Assembly (NCBI RefSeq): GCF_003858655.1
Contig: NZ_RQXV01000002.1
Location: forward strand, 1-64,000
Direction: 5' to 3'
DNA length: 64,000 nt
Origin: Amphritea balenae
Lineage (GTDB): Bacteria; Pseudomonadota; Gammaproteobacteria; Pseudomonadales; Balneatricaceae
Part shown: piece by piece, positions 26,983-36,073 of the stretch
Numbering within the stretch: position 1 is the stretch's first letter
Layout: the number at the start of each line of letters is the position of its first letter
The notes under the pieces: generated by a model
What the model was told of the DNA's origin: nothing
Databases searched by the model: none
Seen by the model: only the letters and a program-made list of their open reading frames with translations
Translations under genes and position numbers: made by a program

Positions 26983-29430
26983 TCAATAGCCATTTTTCGC
27001 ATTGCGTAAAGATAATTCAACCTCTTCCGGGGGGAGGCAAAGTTTATCGTTACAGGCCTGTAAAGCGATACGTATCGTTGTTGCCTGTAGTTGCAGACTA
27101 TCAAAAGTGATGTCTATCAGATTCTCCCCTTCGAATAGTGATAAGGGTGTCGCCTGAAACTTAAGCGAACGCTGTAATGGCTCGGGAAAGTGGATATCGG
27201 CCTGGATTTTCTCATCCATCGTCACAGAGGTGGGTTGCAGGTTAGGTTGAAGGGGCTGGTTAGAGTTTATATGCCAGCCATCGGCAACATTCAGTTTAAT
27301 GGTGATTTTACCTTCTTTCAGGTCGCCCCGGGCAGAGACGTTTCCCCGGGCAGCATATGCAAGGGGGCCGGTTTCTCCTTTTCTTTGTTCAATCATACTG
27401 CCCAGCAGATAACCAAGCCCCATAGGTTGCTGGCTAAGGTAGCCTGAGGCTTGATTGATAAGCTTTTCAGATAGTTCGCTATAGTGCTCCCGGCCGGTTC
27501 TGGTATAGAGCTTGTGAAGTACTTCATGGGCGATAGAGTTACCCGAAGGTATGGAGCCGTCTTGTATTGAACGCGGGCGGAGGGGCAAGCCCAGTGATTG
27601 TTCAGAAAGAAAATAGCCGGCATTATTCTGGTCCCAGAAGCGCTTATTCATCTCACGGGTTATGAGTATTGCCCGGTCGAGCCAACGGCTGTCTTCACTA
27701 ATGTCATACAGTGTAATCAGTGCCTGAGCAAAATAGGCATAATCTTCCTGTACGCCAATTGCTGCATTATCCGCTTTGATGCAGATACGCTGAAGTCCGC
27801 CATCCTGGTTTCTGCATTGCAGCCACATTGTTTCGGCCGCACGAACGGCTGCTGTTAGATAGTCTTCCCGGTCTAATAACTTTCCTGCCTCAGCGAATGC
27901 TGTAATCATCATACTGTTCCAGGCGGAAATTATTTTATTATCCAGTCCAGGCGGTATGCGTTGTTGGCGTAGGTTTAATAGTTGCTTATTAATTTGGTTG
28001 CGCTGGTCGCGCAGGTTATCAAGGGGGCGTTGTAATTCTGCTGCCAGTTCATCAAGCGAACGGGGCAGGTGAAGAATATTCGTCTGCTCAAAATTTCCCT
28101 GAGTGGTAACACCATAGAGAGAGATCGCCAGGTCAGCATCCTGTGGTGGGAGTTTTTGTCTGATCTCTTGTTCCTGCCAAACAAAAAACAGTCCTTCCTC
28201 ACCGTTGCTATCAGCATCGGTTGCCGAATAGAACAGGCCGTTACTGCCGGTCATCTCCCTAAGAACATAGTTCAGCGTTGCTTCTGTCGTATCTCTGTAG
28301 CTGTATTCACCGGTGAGACGCCAGCCCTGTAGATAAATACGGGCCAGCAACGCCTGGTTATAAAGCATTTTTTCAAAATGGGGAATCTGCCATTCAGGGT
28401 CGGTGGCATAGCGATGAAAACCACCACCAACCTGATCAAAAATACCACCCTGTTGCATCGCATTAAGATTGGTTTTAAAGATATCGAGTAGGATATCTGT
28501 TTTTTCGCCGTCAATTAGTTTGATCAGTAGAAACTGGAGCGATTCCTGAGGGAACTTAGGGGCGTTGCCAAAGCCTCCTGACAATTCATCATGTTGTTGT
28601 AGCAGTTGAATCTGGGCCTGTTTGATTGCGCTACTGCCGACGCGCTTGTTTCTTGTGTCGCCCTGCATCAGGTGCTGAATTGTTGTGGTAATTCTTTTGG
28701 CCTGCAAGCTGAGTTCGGGCTGTTCGTCTAGCCAAAGCTGGCGGACCTTTTGTAATAACTGCAGAAACTGATCAGGGGGATAGTAGGTTGAAGCAAAGAA
28801 AGGTTCTCCGCTGGCTGTAATAAAAGCAGTTAAGGGCCAACCTCCCCGCTGACTGATTAATTGTGCAGCCATCATATAGGTCTGATCTATATCGGGGTAC
28901 TCTTCCCGGTCGACTTTAATCGCAATGAAGTGCCGGTTCAGGTACTCAGCTATGACCGTTTCTTCGAAGCTTTCACGTTCCATAACATGGCACCAGTGAC
29001 AGGTTGAGTAACCTATAGAGAGAAATACCGGTTTATTTTCACGCCGGGCTTTTTCAAGTGCCGCTTTGCTCCAGGGGTGCCAATCAACTGGATTGTGGGC
29101 ATGCTGTATCAGGTAAGGCGATGATTCAAGGATTAACCGGTTGGTATAAAGTGGATTGCCTTCATCATCTATATGCTGTGTTCGGGGGCTATATCCATCA
29201 GGTTTCTGTTGTAGTGCCCGTATAAGCCTGCTTTGCAGGTCAGCAGACCGTGGGGCGATGTAACTCAGCGGACTAAAGTCTGTGGTAGCTGGCTGAGTAT
29301 CTGTCTCTTGAGCTTGCGCTAAGTTACAAAGCAGGGAAAGAGCCAGTGCACAAAATATGAAGAGACAGGCTGGCTTCAGCTTGAACTGAATCGCCTTGGT
29401 GGAGTGGTATGTTGTGCTTAATAATGTCAC
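26983..29430 (-). CDS. Exported DUF255 thioredoxin-like protein with C-terminal DsbD-alpha-like domain
   Basis: An 815-residue protein. The start is GTG, set by GAGG at proper spacing, followed by a signal peptide ([23 protein letters not shown]). Residues about 75-245 are a DUF255 (YyaL/SPATA20-type) thioredoxin-like domain with active-site-like STCHWCHVM and the hallmark [14 protein letters not shown]. An alpha/alpha-barrel region follows (about 290-660). The last ~115 residues resemble the N-terminal periplasmic domain of DsbD (ADGWHINSN, then [12 protein letters not shown] with a Cys pair), a domain that relays electrons to periplasmic thiol proteins. Ordinary YyaL proteins are shorter and cytoplasmic. 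A role in periplasmic thiol reduction is inferred. It is divergent from dgt. Confidence 0.85.
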   Translation of the reverse strand: MTLLSTTYHSTKAIQFKLKPACLFIFCALALSLLCNLAQAQETDTQPATTDFSPLSYIAPRSADLQSRLIRALQQKPDGYSPRTQHIDDEGNPLYTNRLILESSPYLIQHAHNPVDWHPWSKAALEKARRENKPVFLSIGYSTCHWCHVMERESFEETVIAEYLNRHFIAIKVDREEYPDIDQTYMMAAQLISQRGGWPLTAFITASGEPFFASTYYPPDQFLQLLQKVRQLWLDEQPELSLQAKRITTTIQHLMQGDTRNKRVGSSAIKQAQIQLLQQHDELSGGFGNAPKFPQESLQFLLIKLIDGEKTDILLDIFKTNLNAMQQGGIFDQVGGGFHRYATDPEWQIPHFEKMLYNQALLARIYLQGWRLTGEYSYRDTTEATLNYVLREMTGSNGLFYSATDADSNGEEGLFFVWQEQEIRQKLPPQDADLAISLYGVTTQGNFEQTNILHLPRSLDELAAELQRPLDNLRDQRNQINKQLLNLRQQRIPPGLDNKIISAWNSMMITAFAEAGKLLDREDYLTAAVRAAETMWLQCRNQDGGLQRICIKADNAAIGVQEDYAYFAQALITLYDISEDSRWLDRAILITREMNKRFWDQNNAGYFLSEQSLGLPLRPRSIQDGSIPSGNSIAHEVLHKLYTRTGREHYSELSEKLINQASGYLSQQPMGLGYLLGSMIEQRKGETGPLAYAARGNVSARGDLKEGKITIKLNVADGWHINSNQPLQPNLQPTSVTMDEKIQADIHFPEPLQRSLKFQATPLSLFEGENLIDITFDSLQLQATTIRIALQACNDKLCLPPEEVELSLRNAKNGY

Positions 29431-29530
29431 AAGAACCTCACAAGTTTCTCTCCCGGTTACCTTTGAGTATAGATTGATTTGCTGTGGCCGATATCAGACA
29501 CTTGAGGAATTACTCTGTCGGGATAGCAGC

Positions 29531-30850
29531 ATGCAATGGAATAAGCTTCTGACTACCAAGCGATATGGCCATGAAGAACTAACGCCGGAAGAGATCGGCC
29601 GCAGTCATTTTCATAAGGATCATGATCGTATTATTTTTTCCAGTGCGTTTCGCCGTTTAGGTCGTAAAACGCAGGTTCATCCATTGGCTCTGAATGATCA
29701 TATCCATACCCGGCTGACACATAGTATTGAGGTCGGTAGTCTGGGTCGTAGTCTGGGAATTCGGGTAGGTGAGTTATTGCAGGATCAGCTACCCGGCTGG
29801 ATTAGCCCCCATGATCTGGGCACTATTGTTCAGTCAGCCTGTCTGGCACACGATATAGGCAACCCTCCCTTTGGTCATGCGGGTGAATATGCCATACGGG
29901 ACTGGTTTAAACATAAGGCTCCGGCGCATTATCTTGACGGTCTGACCAGAGAACAGCTGTTAGATCTGCAAACATTTGAGGGAAATGCACAGGGCTTCAG
30001 AGTTGTCACCCGGATAGAAAATCATCTGTTTGATGGCGGTTTACGTCTGACTTATCCAACCTTAGGTACCTTGCTGAAATATCCATGGACGGTTGAACAG
30101 GCGGGGAGTAAAGGGAAGTTCAGTAGTTTCACGACAGAGCTGGAAATACTGAATGCCCTGGGTCGTGAGTTAGGACTGGTTCAATTGGGCACCAATCACT
30201 GGTGTAGACATCCTTTAGCGTATCTGGTCGAAGCGGCTGATGATATCTGTTATGCCATTCTTGATCTGGAAGATGCCATTGAGCTTAATATTTTGGGTTT
30301 TAATGATATTAAGCCAATTTTACTGCAGCTCTGTGGTGACCTGAATTACGATGATGAGATATTTGCCACTCAGGCCTCGGCGCGAAGAAAGATCTCTGCG
30401 TTACGGGGCAAGGCGATGGAAAACATGGTGGAGTCAACGGTGGCTGCATTTATGGCAAATCTTTCGCAAATAATGGTGGGCCAATATACCGGAGAGCTGT
30501 TGGCTGATGGTGATCCTCAGGTTCAGGCTGGCCTGAGTAGTGCCAAGCTATTAGCCCGTGATAGAGTCTTTCCAGATAATCGAAAAGCTGAATTAGAGGT
30601 TGGGGCATATACAACCCTGGGAACCTTGCTCGACGCGTTTTGCGAGGCAGCCTATGAGTTGCACACTAAGGGGCCTGACCAGCTCAGTTACCGTAGTCAG
30701 AAGATAATTAGCCTGATGGGTATTCACTGTCCTGGCCAGGGGTTACCGTTATATCATTCTTATATGCGGGTACTCGATTTTATAGGCGGGATGACGGACA
30801 ATTATGCAGCTTATCTGGCACGCCAGATTGGTGGTATGTCAGTTAATTAA
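29531..30850 (+). CDS. dgt: dGTPase / deoxyguanosinetriphosphate triphosphohydrolase family
   Basis: An HD-domain enzyme that removes triphosphate from dGTP or related dNTPs. The longer open frame from 29396 is an unlikely start because it would cross the divergent promoter region; MQWNKLLTTKRYGHEE at 29531 matches the family N-terminus. Metal ligands are seen in TRLTHSIEVG, ACLAHDIGNPPFGHAG and YLVEAADDICYAILD. The 439-residue length and FSSAFRRLGRKTQVHPL match the type with activity on several dNTPs. The ribosome-binding site is weak. The yciH-like gene follows after 16 bp. Confidence 0.92.
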   Translation: MQWNKLLTTKRYGHEELTPEEIGRSHFHKDHDRIIFSSAFRRLGRKTQVHPLALNDHIHTRLTHSIEVGSLGRSLGIRVGELLQDQLPGWISPHDLGTIVQSACLAHDIGNPPFGHAGEYAIRDWFKHKAPAHYLDGLTREQLLDLQTFEGNAQGFRVVTRIENHLFDGGLRLTYPTLGTLLKYPWTVEQAGSKGKFSSFTTELEILNALGRELGLVQLGTNHWCRHPLAYLVEAADDICYAILDLEDAIELNILGFNDIKPILLQLCGDLNYDDEIFATQASARRKISALRGKAMENMVESTVAAFMANLSQIMVGQYTGELLADGDPQVQAGLSSAKLLARDRVFPDNRKAELEVGAYTTLGTLLDAFCEAAYELHTKGPDQLSYRSQKIISLMGIHCPGQGLPLYHSYMRVLDFIGGMTDNYAAYLARQIGGMSVN

Positions 30851-30866
30851 TATAGGTGGTTTCTCA

Positions 30867-31238
30867 GTGTCGATGCGTGATCAGTTGGGCGGTTTGGTTT
30901 TTTCTACAGAAAAGGGGCAGCTATGCCCCGGTTGTAAGGAGGCTGTTGATAGTTGTATCTGCGATCAGTTAGCCGATCAACAACGTTTGGGTGAGCTTGA
31001 TGGGATAGTGCGGATTCGTCGTGAAACCTCAGGCCGCAAAGGTAAAGGCGTAACGACCCTAAGTGGTATCCCATTGGCAGAGAAAGAGCTGAAAGCTTTA
31101 GCAAAAAAACTAAAGCAGCAGTGCGGTACGGGTGGTGCATTAAAAGACGGCATTATTGAAATACAGGGTGATCACCGGGAAAAGCTGAAGCAGTTGTTAG
31201 AAAAACAGGGCTTTAAAGTTAAATTGGCAGGAGGTTAA
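30867..31238 (+). CDS. yciH: SUI1/eIF1-like translation factor YciH
   Basis: A bacterial homologue of eIF1, thought to influence start-site fidelity or stress translation. I place the start at GTG 30867, preceded by AGGTGG at 30854-30859; ATG 30873 is the alternative. The protein (123 residues) begins with two cysteine pairs (CPGC and CICDQ) and has the SUI1 core GRKGKGVTTLSGIPL, CGTGGALKDGIIEIQGDHR and a final KLKQLLEKQGFKVKLAGG. It lies between dgt and the micropeptide gene in one short unit. Confidence 0.92.
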   Translation: MSMRDQLGGLVFSTEKGQLCPGCKEAVDSCICDQLADQQRLGELDGIVRIRRETSGRKGKGVTTLSGIPLAEKELKALAKKLKQQCGTGGALKDGIIEIQGDHREKLKQLLEKQGFKVKLAGG

Positions 31239-31240
31239 GG

Positions 31241-31357
31241 GTGACTCAGAAAAAGAAACCGGTTTGTCAGTTCTGCCTAATGATGCGTTTTATGCTGTTT
31301 TTCTTTGCCGTTGTTGGTGTTTTTTTACTCAATGGCATCTATCACTTTTGGAATTGA
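31241..31357 (+). CDS. 38-residue CxxC/transmembrane micropeptide
   Basis: A GTG-started frame of 38 codons directly behind yciH with a perfect Shine-Dalgarno AGGAGG (31229-31234) exactly 6 bp upstream; this is the main evidence that it is translated. The peptide has a Lys-rich head (TQKKKPV), a Cys-pair CQFC at residues 9-12, and a hydrophobic segment (FMLFFFAVVGVFLL, about 17-30) ending in HFWN. It should be a single-pass inner-membrane peptide with its CxxC facing the cytoplasm. Short length kept it below usual gene-calling limits. Function unknown. Confidence 0.6.
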   Translation: MTQKKKPVCQFCLMMRFMLFFFAVVGVFLLNGIYHFWN

Positions 31358-31399
31358 TCACGATCCATGGATGGAAATTGATAATGAGGGACTATTAAA

Positions 31400-32158
31400 G
31401 TGCTTAGAACAATTCTCTTAAGTAGTTTGATTATGCTGATTTGCGCTACACCAGGTCAGGCTGAAATTTTTACCTATGTTGATGGTTCAGGGCGTAAAGT
31501 CTATGTGGATAAGCAGCATAAAATCCCCCCCGAGTTTCGACAGCAAGGAAAGACTCGGGTTATTGAAGTAGAGAAAATCTCTGATCAGGAAAAGCAGGAT
31601 CAGGCGCTAAAACGTGACTTAAGTAATAAAAAACAGCAATTAAAGCGACAGTTAAGAGAGTTGGAACATACTATCGCCAAGATGGAAACTCAGGTAATTA
31701 TTCGCGGCAACCAGGTTATTGTGCCGGTCAATGTTCGCTGGCGTAATAGTAAGCGAACACTCAACCTTTTACTGGATACCGGCGCATCAATTACAGTGCT
31801 GCATCAAAGTGCTGTGGCCCCACTCAATGCAGTGGGACGAGATACAGGCTATGCACAGGTTGCCGGCGGCGGAACCATTAAAACTGAACGGGTAGTATTT
31901 GATCAGGTGGTTGTCGGGCCATATGATTTTGATAATAAATCGACAGCCGTTATCGAAAATAGTGGTCATACGGGATTTGATGGTTTGTTGGGTATGGATA
32001 TTCTGGGCCGCATTCGATACGAGATTAACTTCACGCAAAGTAAAATTATCTGGAGCCCGACAGAGTATGCGCAGATGAAAGCGGCGGTAGAAGAGATAAA
32101 AGTACTGCAGGCTGAAGCTAAGACTGAAGTTAAGACAGGCCCGCTGAAAGAATCCTGA
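31400..32158 (+). CDS. Exported retropepsin-like aspartic protease (clan AA)
   Basis: A 252-residue precursor with a signal peptide (LSSLIMLICATPGQA). After it comes a DUF4124-like beta hairpin (FTYVDGSGRKVYVDK), a charged coiled coil (about 58-95) and a retropepsin-like domain with the catalytic motif LLLDTGASITVL, the flap segment AGGGTIKTE and the second motif GFDGLLGMDILG. The arrangement matches TIGR02281-type proteases, which act as dimers in the periplasm. Start GTG 31400 follows GAGGG at 31386-31390. The substrate cannot be told. It stands alone after the micropeptide gene. Confidence 0.88.
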   Translation: MLRTILLSSLIMLICATPGQAEIFTYVDGSGRKVYVDKQHKIPPEFRQQGKTRVIEVEKISDQEKQDQALKRDLSNKKQQLKRQLRELEHTIAKMETQVIIRGNQVIVPVNVRWRNSKRTLNLLLDTGASITVLHQSAVAPLNAVGRDTGYAQVAGGGTIKTERVVFDQVVVGPYDFDNKSTAVIENSGHTGFDGLLGMDILGRIRYEINFTQSKIIWSPTEYAQMKAAVEEIKVLQAEAKTEVKTGPLKES

Positions 32159-32284
32159 TAATACCCGCTCAAAAGTTATCTTCGCAACAGTGCTCTGCCC
32201 AGTAACTTAGCAAAGGAGTGTTAAAGTACTTTTTCGCGGGTTTTCAATGGCTGGTTTTTAACAGCGATTACAGTGATTTAAGTA

Positions 32285-33241
32285 TTACAGCTCAAGTTCT
32301 GCCAGTTTCAGGTCCAGTGTTGCTTTTAACAGCTTATATAACCGAATGGCCGCGTCGATCTCTTCTTTACGGTTAGTCAGGCTTTCAATGTTAAGTCCTA
32401 ACGGAATGCCCAGATCACCACAAGCTTCCAGTATCTGATCCAGATTATTGCGGCAGATGCGGATAGATTCTCCCAGAGGATTATGTGAATCCAGAATGCG
32501 GTGACGGGTTGCCTGGGGTACTGAGATACCCAGCCACTCCATAAACTCGAGGGTTTTAGCACTACCGCAAGGTGTAAAGGTCAGGATAATACGCTTAGGC
32601 TTTATACCACGCTCTTTGCACTCTCTAGCGTAAGAACTGAGCAGATCAATAGTTGCCTGGGCATTATAAACAGCCTGAGAAATAAAGAACTCACAGCCCT
32701 GTTCTGACTTCTCTAATAAACGCAGGTGTTCATTACCTTTAGTGGCATGGCGCTCGGCAATAGTGACACCACCCAGATTAAAGTTCAGGCTGTGTTCCTG
32801 CATCGCTTTATACGCCTGTGGCAGCGTCAGCTTGATATCACCATCAGAAGATGGACTACCGACTAGTACCAGATCGCGCACACCGTGCGGGCACCAGGCC
32901 CGGTCCAGCCAGTCATCAAAGTCCTCACGGCTACGCTGAGAAACGCTCTTATAGGTGATGACCGGACGCTCAGACTTATTACGTAGAATAGCGGAATATT
33001 CCCGTGGATCGTGGGTGCTCATGTAAGGAAATGGGCGTGCCTGATCGATACGGCTGCTTTCGTCCTGAATGTCGTAGACAATAACGCCGTCGTACTCGAT
33101 CTGATCCAGACGCTCGAGAAGTTTGTCACCGATATCGGATACCTGAGCCATAGAAACAGAAGACTTCGGCGGTGTGGTGCCAATAAAATAAACGCCGCGC
33201 TTAGGGTCGGCGAACTTCTGTTCTAGTTTTGAATCGCTCAT
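32285..33241 (-). CDS. Methylenetetrahydrofolate reductase-like protein
   Basis: A 318-residue TIM-barrel protein of the MTHFR/FAD-dependent superfamily. Features are GVYFIGTTPPKSS at the start, the YDIQDESSR segment, LVLVGSPSSDG, NFNLGGVTIAERH, EFFISQAVYNAQAT and FTPCGSAKTLEFMEWLGI. It is diverged from MetF and there is no metE, metH or metF in the window, so reduction of methylene-THF is a family-based guess only. It is transcribed alone, facing the protease gene; the 126 bp between the stops holds no convincing terminator. Confidence 0.75.
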   Translation of the reverse strand: MSDSKLEQKFADPKRGVYFIGTTPPKSSVSMAQVSDIGDKLLERLDQIEYDGVIVYDIQDESSRIDQARPFPYMSTHDPREYSAILRNKSERPVITYKSVSQRSREDFDDWLDRAWCPHGVRDLVLVGSPSSDGDIKLTLPQAYKAMQEHSLNFNLGGVTIAERHATKGNEHLRLLEKSEQGCEFFISQAVYNAQATIDLLSSYARECKERGIKPKRIILTFTPCGSAKTLEFMEWLGISVPQATRHRILDSHNPLGESIRICRNNLDQILEACGDLGIPLGLNIESLTNRKEEIDAAIRLYKLLKATLDLKLAELEL

Positions 33242-33440
33242 TTCAGTATCCGTAAAGTATGTGTGTTTAAACCTGTAAACTCATAAGAGCTTATATTGCT
33301 CTTTTTAAGTACGATCTATTCTAACAATGAATGCCTTTCATGTGTTTAGGTTATAAGGTGAAATTTTTTGGAGTTTATATGAGTCGTTTTAATGTGAGCT
33401 GAAATACAATGTAGGTATTGGCTGTTAATAAGGAATCGTT
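33242..33440. other. Divergent intergenic region
   Basis: This 199-bp gap separates the MTHFR-like gene from the DUF1285 gene. It contains only a short AAGAGC/GCTCTT dyad (33285-33303); I see no gene. Confidence 0.4.
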
Positions 33441-33995
33441 GTGGGAAATAACAAACCAGATCTTAAATCAATTCAGCAGCAGTTGACCGGAGCGCAGGGC
33501 GGTAAGCGAGCAATACCACCGGTGCATCTTTGGCAGCCGGAGTTTTGTGGTGATATGGATATGCAGATCACCCGCGATGGCCGCTGGATTCATGAGGGGG
33601 GAGAAATAAAGCGTCCGGCGATGGTGACGCTGTTCTCGACTATCTTGTGGCGTGAAGAGGATAACTACTATCTGGTGACCCCAGTGGAGAAAGTGGGTAT
33701 TCAGGTTGAAGATGTTCCCTTCTATTTTACCGGACTGGAGATAGAAACCGATGAAAATGGTCAGAAGTTAATCTTCACTTCGTCTACAGACGACGTCGTA
33801 GTTGCTTCAGCAGAGTGCCCACTCCGAGTGGTAACCGACCCGGAGTCAGGTGAACCTTCGCCTTATCTGATGGTGCGCTATGGTATGGAGGGGCGTTTAA
33901 ACCGAAACCTGTTTTATCAGTTAGCGGATATAGCTGAAGAGCGCGATGGCGTCTTTGGCGTGCAAAGCTGCGGTGAGTTTTTCCCCATTAGCTGA
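33441..33995 (+). CDS. DUF1285 family protein
   Basis: A 184-residue protein whose core (PVHLWQPEFCGDMDMQITRDG, RPAMVTLFSTILWREED, YYLVTPVEKVGIQVEDVPF) matches the DUF1285 family, common in proteobacteria and of unknown function. Start GTG follows AAGGA by a good spacing. There is no signal peptide or membrane segment. The C-terminus ends FGVQSCGEFFPIS. It converges on the SMR gene with only 4 bp between the stops. Confidence 0.88.
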   Translation: MGNNKPDLKSIQQQLTGAQGGKRAIPPVHLWQPEFCGDMDMQITRDGRWIHEGGEIKRPAMVTLFSTILWREEDNYYLVTPVEKVGIQVEDVPFYFTGLEIETDENGQKLIFTSSTDDVVVASAECPLRVVTDPESGEPSPYLMVRYGMEGRLNRNLFYQLADIAEERDGVFGVQSCGEFFPIS

Positions 33996-33999
33996 GCGT

Positions 34000-34329
34000 T
34001 TAATGGCCGGAAGAGCTCGAAAAAAGGTTGATAACAACAACGCCTGTGACAATTAAGCACATACCGATGATGGCTGGCAGGTCGGGAGGCTGTTTATATA
34101 CAAATGCCCCCACGACTGCAATCAATGCGACACCGGCCCCAGCCCAAACTGCATAGGCGACACCCAGAGGGATACTCTTTAACGCCAGTGACAGAAAGTA
34201 GAAAGAGATAGCGTAACCGATAATAACCAGAATACTGGGGCCAATACGGCTGAACTCTTCCGATGATTTCAGTGCACTGGTCGCTATAACCTCAGCCAGG
34301 ATAGCGATTGCAAGATAGATCTGTCCCAT
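34000..34329 (-). CDS. Small multidrug resistance (SMR) transporter, EmrE/QacE type
   Basis: A 109-residue four-helix proton/cation antiporter. The membrane-embedded glutamate near position 13 is present in AILAEVIATSALKSS. The helices then run through SILVIIGYAISFYFLSLAL, GVAYAVWAGAGVALIAVVGA and IIGMCLIVTGVVVINLF, with the GVAYAVWAG signature of the EmrE/QacE branch rather than GVD/Gdx guanidinium exporters. A single gene that functions as a dimer. It sits between DUF1285 and a decayed copy of the srkA 3' end, which suggests local rearrangement around it. Confidence 0.92.
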   Translation of the reverse strand: MGQIYLAIAILAEVIATSALKSSEEFSRIGPSILVIIGYAISFYFLSLALKSIPLGVAYAVWAGAGVALIAVVGAFVYKQPPDLPAIIGMCLIVTGVVVINLFSSSSGH

Positions 34330-34351
34330 GGGCTTCCTGTTAATTGAATTG

Positions 34352-34484
34352 TTAGTTATATAGCTGCAGTGGTGCCTTTTGAAGGGCGGCTAATTGCTCT
34401 CTTAGTTTCAAACATGCTGGCTCCAGTTACCTGCCTTATTAAATCAGGGGGGAGTTATGCGGAAAGGCTGGTTCTTCCCGGCAT
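34352..34484 (-). pseudogene. Decayed duplicate of the last ~43 codons of srkA
   Basis: This stretch aligns with 34497-34629, the 3' end of srkA, at an offset of 145-146 bp. Both start with TTAGTTATATAGCTGCAGTG (the srkA stop and last codons in reverse) and share CTAATTGCTCTCTTAGTT. By eye identity is about 80 percent with single-base indels. Translated on the minus strand, AFPHN is still readable but stops and a frameshift follow. It is a non-coding relic of a partial tandem duplication just upstream of the SMR gene. Confidence 0.85.
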
Positions 34485-34496
34485 CTGTTTCCTCGA

Positions 34497-35486
34497 TTAG
34501 TTATATAGCTGCAGTGGAGCTTCCTGAAGCGCGGCTAATTGCTCTCTTAGTTCCAGAATATGCTCGCTCCAGTAGCGTACCGTATTAAACCAGGGGAAGT
34601 TGTGAGGGAAGGCCGGATCTTCCCAGCGTCGAGCAATCCAGGCGGCGTAGTTCATCATGCGTAATGTACGCAGGGTTTCAGCCAGCCTTAATTCGGTTGG
34701 ATTAAAATCATAGAATTCGTTGTAGCCTTCGATGATTTCTAACAGTTGTGCCTGTTGTCTGTCCCGGTCACCGGATAACAGCATCCAGATATCCTGTATT
34801 GCCGGGGCCATACGCGCGTCGTCAAAATCAACAAAGTGGGGTGCGTCATCACGCCAGAGCATATTACCGATATGGCAATCTCCATGTACCCGAATCTGAT
34901 TAAGAGTGCCGGTCTCCTGCCAGATTCGCTCCATATGTTCGAGCAGATCGAAGGCGAGTGAGTCGTAGGCTGTTTTGAGTTCAGCGGGAATAAATTTTGC
35001 GCTAATCAGCTCGACACTGCTGCGGCCATAGCTTTGAATATCAATCATTGGGCGGGTGGTAAAAGGCCGTTGTGCACCGATCAGATGGATACGTCCCAAT
35101 AAACGGCCGAGAATAAGCAGATTATCCAGATTATCCAGTTCCGGTGCATGACCTCCTTTACGTTCAAATAGAGAGAACATAAAGTCGCCGTACTGAAACA
35201 GACTCTCGCCACGAGCATCAGTCATAGGTGCAACCACAGGCAGCTCCTGTTCCTGAAGCTCAAAACAGAACTGATGTTCTTCCAGAATTTGTTCGCGAGT
35301 CCAACGCGCCGGGCGATAGAATTTAGCGATGAGCGGCTGTTGCTCTTCAATACCTATCTGATAGACCCGGTTTTCATAGCTATTTAACCCAAATACCCGG
35401 CCGTCACATAGGTAATCCAGGCTTTCAATTGCGTCCTGAATAAAGCTGGGTGTCAGGGTTTCAAACGGGTGCTGATTATCACTCAT
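34497..35486 (-). CDS. srkA: Stress response kinase A (YihE-type protein kinase)
   Basis: A 329-residue Ser/Thr kinase of the APH/choline-kinase-like fold, known in enterobacteria to counter stress-induced death pathways. Visible motifs: GRVFGLNSYENRVYQIG (nucleotide loop), PLIAKFYRP (catalytic Lys), RVHGDCHIGNMLW (catalytic loop, HGDxHxxN) and FVDFDDARM (metal-binding DFDD). The usual YihE partner dsbA is not adjacent. It overlaps the CYTH gene by 4 bp and is its downstream operon partner. Its 3' end is duplicated in decayed form immediately beyond. Confidence 0.94.
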   Translation of the reverse strand: MSDNQHPFETLTPSFIQDAIESLDYLCDGRVFGLNSYENRVYQIGIEEQQPLIAKFYRPARWTREQILEEHQFCFELQEQELPVVAPMTDARGESLFQYGDFMFSLFERKGGHAPELDNLDNLLILGRLLGRIHLIGAQRPFTTRPMIDIQSYGRSSVELISAKFIPAELKTAYDSLAFDLLEHMERIWQETGTLNQIRVHGDCHIGNMLWRDDAPHFVDFDDARMAPAIQDIWMLLSGDRDRQQAQLLEIIEGYNEFYDFNPTELRLAETLRTLRMMNYAAWIARRWEDPAFPHNFPWFNTVRYWSEHILELREQLAALQEAPLQLYN

Positions 35487-35968
35487 GGCTTTTGCTTCTT
35501 ATCGGTCCAGTTAGAGTAGGGATTCTCAAGCAGATTTGAGTTGTAGTACTTAGGGTCTCCGGTAACTTCATGGGTAACCCAGTCAGGAAGATTAACCACT
35601 TCGGTTTCTGAGCTCAGTTCGACCTCTGCGACGATTAGTCCCAGATTGTCGCCGGCAAAGATATCCAGTTCCCACAGGTGTTTGTCGTGAGTGATCAGAT
35701 AGCGGGTCTTATCCACTTTAGGGCCACTACAAAGCTCGGCAAGCATCTGTTCGGCATCGCTAACCGGAATCTCATATTCGAACTCAGTCCGAACGGCTCC
35801 ACGATTTTCGCCTTTTAGGGTCAGGAAAGCCTGATCACCCATGATGCGGACCCGTACAGCAGTGTTATCGCTGGTGGGCACATAGCCCTGTTTGATCGTT
35901 ATGCCACAATTCAGATCATCCAGCTTATCGGGATCAATCAGAAATTTACGTTCGATTTCCTGCGCCAT
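35483..35968 (-). CDS. CYTH-domain protein (triphosphate tunnel family)
   Basis: A 161-residue protein with the CYTH signature EIERKFLI (ExExK) at residues 4-11 and alternating charged strands, including TAVRVRIMGDQAFLTLKG, TEFEYEIP and WELDIFAGDN. The fold binds triphosphates in a beta tunnel; members are triphosphatases or class IV adenylyl cyclases, and the short length with NLGLIVAEVEL favours an inorganic triphosphatase-type member. It overlaps srkA by 4 bp, giving coupled translation. Exact substrate is not predictable here. Confidence 0.9.
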   Translation of the reverse strand: MAQEIERKFLIDPDKLDDLNCGITIKQGYVPTSDNTAVRVRIMGDQAFLTLKGENRGAVRTEFEYEIPVSDAEQMLAELCSGPKVDKTRYLITHDKHLWELDIFAGDNLGLIVAEVELSSETEVVNLPDWVTHEVTGDPKYYNSNLLENPYSNWTDKKQKP

Positions 35969-35983
35969 AACCTTTCCTCAATA

Positions 35984-36012
35984 AAAAAGGCACCCAATAA
36001 AAGTGCCTTTTT
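35984..36012 (-). terminator. Terminator behind metG
   Basis: AAAAAGGCAC pairs with GTGCCTTTTT (35984-35993 and 36003-36012). Read on the minus strand it ends in a T run, between the metG stop and the CYTH start, so it should end the metG transcript. Confidence 0.8.
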
Positions 36013-36073
36013 ACTATATCTTATAAATGCCAAAGATAGCTTTAGAGCTGAAACTGATGGGTGAGAACAAGGC

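Noticed and set aside
29396-29530. 45-residue N-terminal extension of dgt
   Set aside because: It would overlap the divergent gene start; family similarity begins at 29531.
31354-31367. FNR-like box TTGAT-CACG-ATCCA
   Set aside because: It covers the micropeptide stop and lies too close to the next start (31400) for a functional activator position.
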